Below, in pieces: positions 6,227 to 8,200 of a stretch of 8,200 nucleotides of DNA. The notes beneath the pieces were generated by a model. It was given only the letters and a program-made list of their open reading frames with translations. It ran no database searches and was not told where the DNA came from. The stretch is from Clostridia bacterium (GTDB taxonomy: Bacteria; Bacillota; Clostridia; RGIG6154), in contig JAGARF010000072.1 of the NCBI GenBank assembly GCA_017622395.1, positions 1 through 8,200 of the forward strand. The letters run 5' to 3'. Position 1 is the first letter of the stretch; each line of letters begins with the position of its first letter. Made by a program: the position numbers and the translations under genes.

Positions 6227-6562
6227 ATGAAAAATCATATGGTTTACTGCAGTGCTACCGACTGCATCTACAACGACAACAACAAATGCATCAGTTCCTC
6301 AATCAACATTGAAGGACCTTCTGCAACAACAGATATGCAGACCTGTTGTGACAGCTTTTCTACAAAAAAAGGTGTTATTTCAAGCATCAAAAGTGCTATG
6401 GACAATACAGGAGAAACAAAAATAAGATGCACTTCTGTTAACTGCCACCACAACGAAGACTGCAAATGCAAGCTCGACTCTATTAAGGTTGACTGTTCCT
6501 GCGAGGGCTGTAACTGTGCAAGTCCAAAAGAAACTTATTGTTCCGCCTTCAACTTAAAATAA
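6227..6562 (+). CDS. Cysteine-rich protein with two DUF1540-like repeats
   Basis: A 111-residue soluble protein with 14 cysteines and no signal peptide, and the only plus-strand gene here. The first half (about 7-44) shows the DUF1540 pattern: CSATDCIYNDNNKC, then an SINIEG strand, then TCCDSF (Cys 8, 13, 21, 40, 41). The second half (about 67-108) repeats it as CTSVNCHHNEDCKC, DSIKV, then YCSAF, with extra cysteines in DCSCEGCNC (90-97). The spacing suggests metal binding or disulfides, but the function of DUF1540 is not known. The start is well supported by AAAGGTGA, 6 nt before the ATG. It is transcribed toward glyA and ends at the shared hairpin at 6566-6607. It is divergent from the hydrolase-bofA pair, so a sporulation role is possible but not shown. 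Confidence 0.88.
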   Translation: MKNHMVYCSATDCIYNDNNKCISSSINIEGPSATTDMQTCCDSFSTKKGVISSIKSAMDNTGETKIRCTSVNCHHNEDCKCKLDSIKVDCSCEGCNCASPKETYCSAFNLK

Positions 6563-6565
6563 ATC

Positions 6566-6607
6566 AATAAAAATATCACCAAGCAAAAGCTTGGTGATAT
6601 TTTTATT
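6566..6607. terminator. Bidirectional terminator between the DUF1540 gene and glyA
   Basis: A perfect 19-bp inverted repeat (6566-6584 with 6589-6607) has an AAAA loop; its core is ATATCACCAAGC with GCTTGGTGATAT. Each strand has a T-rich 3' arm (TTTTTATT), so it can end transcription from both sides. It starts 4 nt past the DUF1540 stop codon and contains the glyA stop codon (6603-6605). The 12-bp core is identical to the glg operon terminator at 567-594. Confidence 0.92.
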
Positions 6608-7844
6608 CATAGATTGGGAATTTGTTACAAAGCTCAATAACTTCTTCTGTAACTCTGTCTTTATTTCCTTCAAAGTCTTCTGCGATTGCCTTAAACCAAT
6701 CTGCAATCTTAATCATTTCTTCTTCTTTAAAGCCTCTTGATGTAACTGCAGGAACGCCAACTCTCACACCGCTTGTAACAAACGGGCTCTGTGGGTCATT
6801 TGGTATTGCATTTTTGTTAACTGTAATATGAACTTCATCAAGTCTGTGTTCAAATTCCTTACCTGTAATACCAAATGGCTGAAGGTCAAGGAGCATAAGG
6901 TGGTTGTCTGTACCGCCTGAAACTAATCTGAAACCATTCTCTACAAACTTTTCAGAAAGAACCTTTGCATTTTTGATAATCTGCTTCTGGTATTCTTTGA
7001 ATTCATCTGTAAGTGCTTCGCCGAATGCAACTGCTTTAGCTGCAATAATGTGCATTAAAGGACCGCCCTGAATACCCGGGAATATTGCTTTGTCAATAGC
7101 CTTTGCGTGTTCTTCTTTGCAAAGAATAAGTCCGCCTCTTGGTCCTCTTAATGTTTTATGTGTTGTTGTTGTAACAACATCTGCATATGGAACAGGACTT
7201 GGATGAAGACCTGCTGCAACAAGACCTGCAATGTGGGCAATATCTACCATCATATATGCACCAACTTCATCGCAGATTTCTCTGATTTTCTCAAAGTCGA
7301 TTGTTCTTGAATATGCACTTGCACCTGATACAATCATTTTTGGTTTACATTCAAGTGCGATTTTTCTCATTTCATCATAATCTATTTTTTCATCACCGTC
7401 TGCAACACCATATGGTACGATGTTGAAGTATTTACCTGAAATGTTTACAGGTGAACCGTGTGAAAGGTGTCCGCCGTGAGCTAAGTTCATACCCATAATG
7501 GTATCACCCGGCTGACATAGTGCAAAGAATACTGCAAGGTTTGCACTTGCACCGCTGTGTGGTTGAACATTTGCATGCTCAGCACCGAAAAGCTTCTTTG
7601 CTCTTTCTCTTGCAATGTCTTCTACAACATCAACATGAACACATCCGCCATAATATCTCTTTCCGGGATAACCTTCTGCATACTTATTTGTAAGTACTGT
7701 GCCTGCTGCAAGAAGCACTGCTTTTGATACAATGTTTTCTGATGCAATAAGTTCGATGTTATGCTGCTGTCTGTTAAATTCTTTGTCACAAGCCGCATAA
7801 ACCTCGCTGTCATACTGCTGAAGTTCTTCAAAAAAGTTACTCAT
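6603..7844 (-). CDS. glyA: Serine hydroxymethyltransferase
   Basis: This PLP enzyme interconverts serine plus tetrahydrofolate with glycine plus 5,10-methylene-tetrahydrofolate, feeding the one-carbon pool. The 413-residue protein has the usual bacterial length (E. coli 417). Visible motifs are IELIASENIVS (30-40), NKYAEGYPGKRYYGG (53-67), QPHSGASAN (94-102), MVDIAHIAGL (199-208), and TTTTHKTLRGPRGG (225-238), in which Lys230 forms the PLP Schiff base. All are intact. The ATG follows AAGGAG (7853-7858) at 8 nt. It starts 19 nt behind the cation transporter gene on the same strand, so the two are probably co-transcribed. Its stop codon lies inside the bidirectional terminator stem. Confidence 0.98.
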   Translation of the reverse strand: MSNFFEELQQYDSEVYAACDKEFNRQQHNIELIASENIVSKAVLLAAGTVLTNKYAEGYPGKRYYGGCVHVDVVEDIARERAKKLFGAEHANVQPHSGASANLAVFFALCQPGDTIMGMNLAHGGHLSHGSPVNISGKYFNIVPYGVADGDEKIDYDEMRKIALECKPKMIVSGASAYSRTIDFEKIREICDEVGAYMMVDIAHIAGLVAAGLHPSPVPYADVVTTTTHKTLRGPRGGLILCKEEHAKAIDKAIFPGIQGGPLMHIIAAKAVAFGEALTDEFKEYQKQIIKNAKVLSEKFVENGFRLVSGGTDNHLMLLDLQPFGITGKEFEHRLDEVHITVNKNAIPNDPQSPFVTSGVRVGVPAVTSRGFKEEEMIKIADWFKAIAEDFEGNKDRVTEEVIELCNKFPIYE

Positions 7845-7863
7845 TTGTTTATCTCCTTATAAT

Positions 7864-8200
7864 TTATTTTATATACGCCTGGTCTATATCTATAACAGCA
7901 AACAGTGTGCTGTCATATCCGTTTATTTTTTCGTTTGCAAGTTCCTTGAAACGATTGTTTGTCATATTAAAGCCATAGGGCAGAACTGCATCAAAAATCA
8001 GGTTTGTGTGTGTGGGGCCTGATACAATTCTGAAATCGTGGATTGTTATTTTTTCGTTGATTTCTTTAACTGCTTTTTCTGCAATTTCTTTAAGCTTGTT
8101 GACTTTTTCATCATTAACTGCAACAGGGTCCATATGAATTGTTGCAATACAGTCATATTTAACAGAAAGCTCTCTTTCCATCAAATCAATTTTATCGTGA
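7864..8200 (-). CDS. Cation diffusion facilitator (CDF) family transporter, C-terminal part only
   Basis: The last 112 codons of a gene whose 5' part lies beyond the right edge. The frame stays open through 8200 (HDKIDLMERELS), so the TTG/ATG codons at 8179-8184 are internal and not the start. The visible part matches the cytoplasmic domain of Firmicutes CDF transporters: YDCIATIHMDPVAV, an amphipathic helix (VNKLKEIAEKAVKEIN), then IHDFRIVSGPTHTNLIFDAVLPYGF. In the family this domain dimerises and senses metal, while the missing N-terminal part holds the membrane helices that exchange divalent metal (such as Zn, Mn or Fe) for protons. The metal cannot be told without those helices. glyA follows 19 nt downstream. 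I am sure of the family to the extent that the conserved C-terminal motifs allow. Confidence 0.82.
   Translation of the reverse strand, partial: HDKIDLMERELSVKYDCIATIHMDPVAVNDEKVNKLKEIAEKAVKEINEKITIHDFRIVSGPTHTNLIFDAVLPYGFNMTNNRFKELANEKINGYDSTLFAVIDIDQAYIK

Noticed and set aside
8179..8184. TTG/ATG codons as the start of a complete 106-residue protein
   Set aside because: The frame is open through the window edge, no ribosome binding site precedes these codons, and the protein matches only the C-terminal domain of CDF transporters.

Overview
The window looks like chromosomal DNA from a low-GC, spore-forming Clostridia-type member of the Bacillota. The evidence is AT-rich intergenic DNA, strong GGAGG-type ribosome binding sites, a GlgC/GlgD pair of the Firmicutes type, a BofA-family protein and a DUF1540 protein. 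No genus can be assigned. I see no rRNA, tRNA, CRISPR array, insertion sequence or phage gene. All genes but one are on the minus strand.

Right to left, in the direction of most transcription: the C-terminal part of a cation diffusion facilitator transporter (7864-8200, cut by the window edge) is followed 19 nt later by glyA (6603-7844). A symmetric, bidirectional terminator hairpin (6566-6607) separates glyA from the single plus-strand gene, a cysteine-rich protein with two DUF1540-like repeats (6227-6562). Divergent from that gene is a minus-strand pair: a membrane-anchored alpha/beta hydrolase (5197-6120) and a BofA-like small membrane protein (4899-5165). Next comes a compact glycogen operon in the order glgB-glgC-glgD (4765 down to 619). 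It has gaps of 13-15 nt, a recognisable sigma-A promoter upstream of glgB, and a strong terminator after glgD (562-594). GlgC and GlgD should form the ADP-glucose pyrophosphorylase and GlgB adds the alpha-1,6 branches. Glycogen synthase and phosphorylase are not in this operon.

The most unusual part is the 376-bp gene-free stretch at 243-618. It holds a strong minus-strand promoter (423-451) placed so that its transcript begins at the base of a 32-bp hairpin (312-416). This is followed by a possible 10-bp long-range pairing and a UUCG-capped intrinsic terminator (260-287), which ends just before the Shine-Dalgarno sequence of a GTG-started hypothetical gene running off the left edge. Four base pairs in these two hairpins are G-U on the minus strand but A-C mismatches on the plus strand, which points to a real minus-strand structured RNA. 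I cannot assign it to a known family. It may be a stand-alone small RNA or an attenuating leader. A separate 49-nt hairpin (512-560) lies between the glg terminator and this promoter. The same 12-bp terminator stem is used at both 567-594 and 6573-6600.
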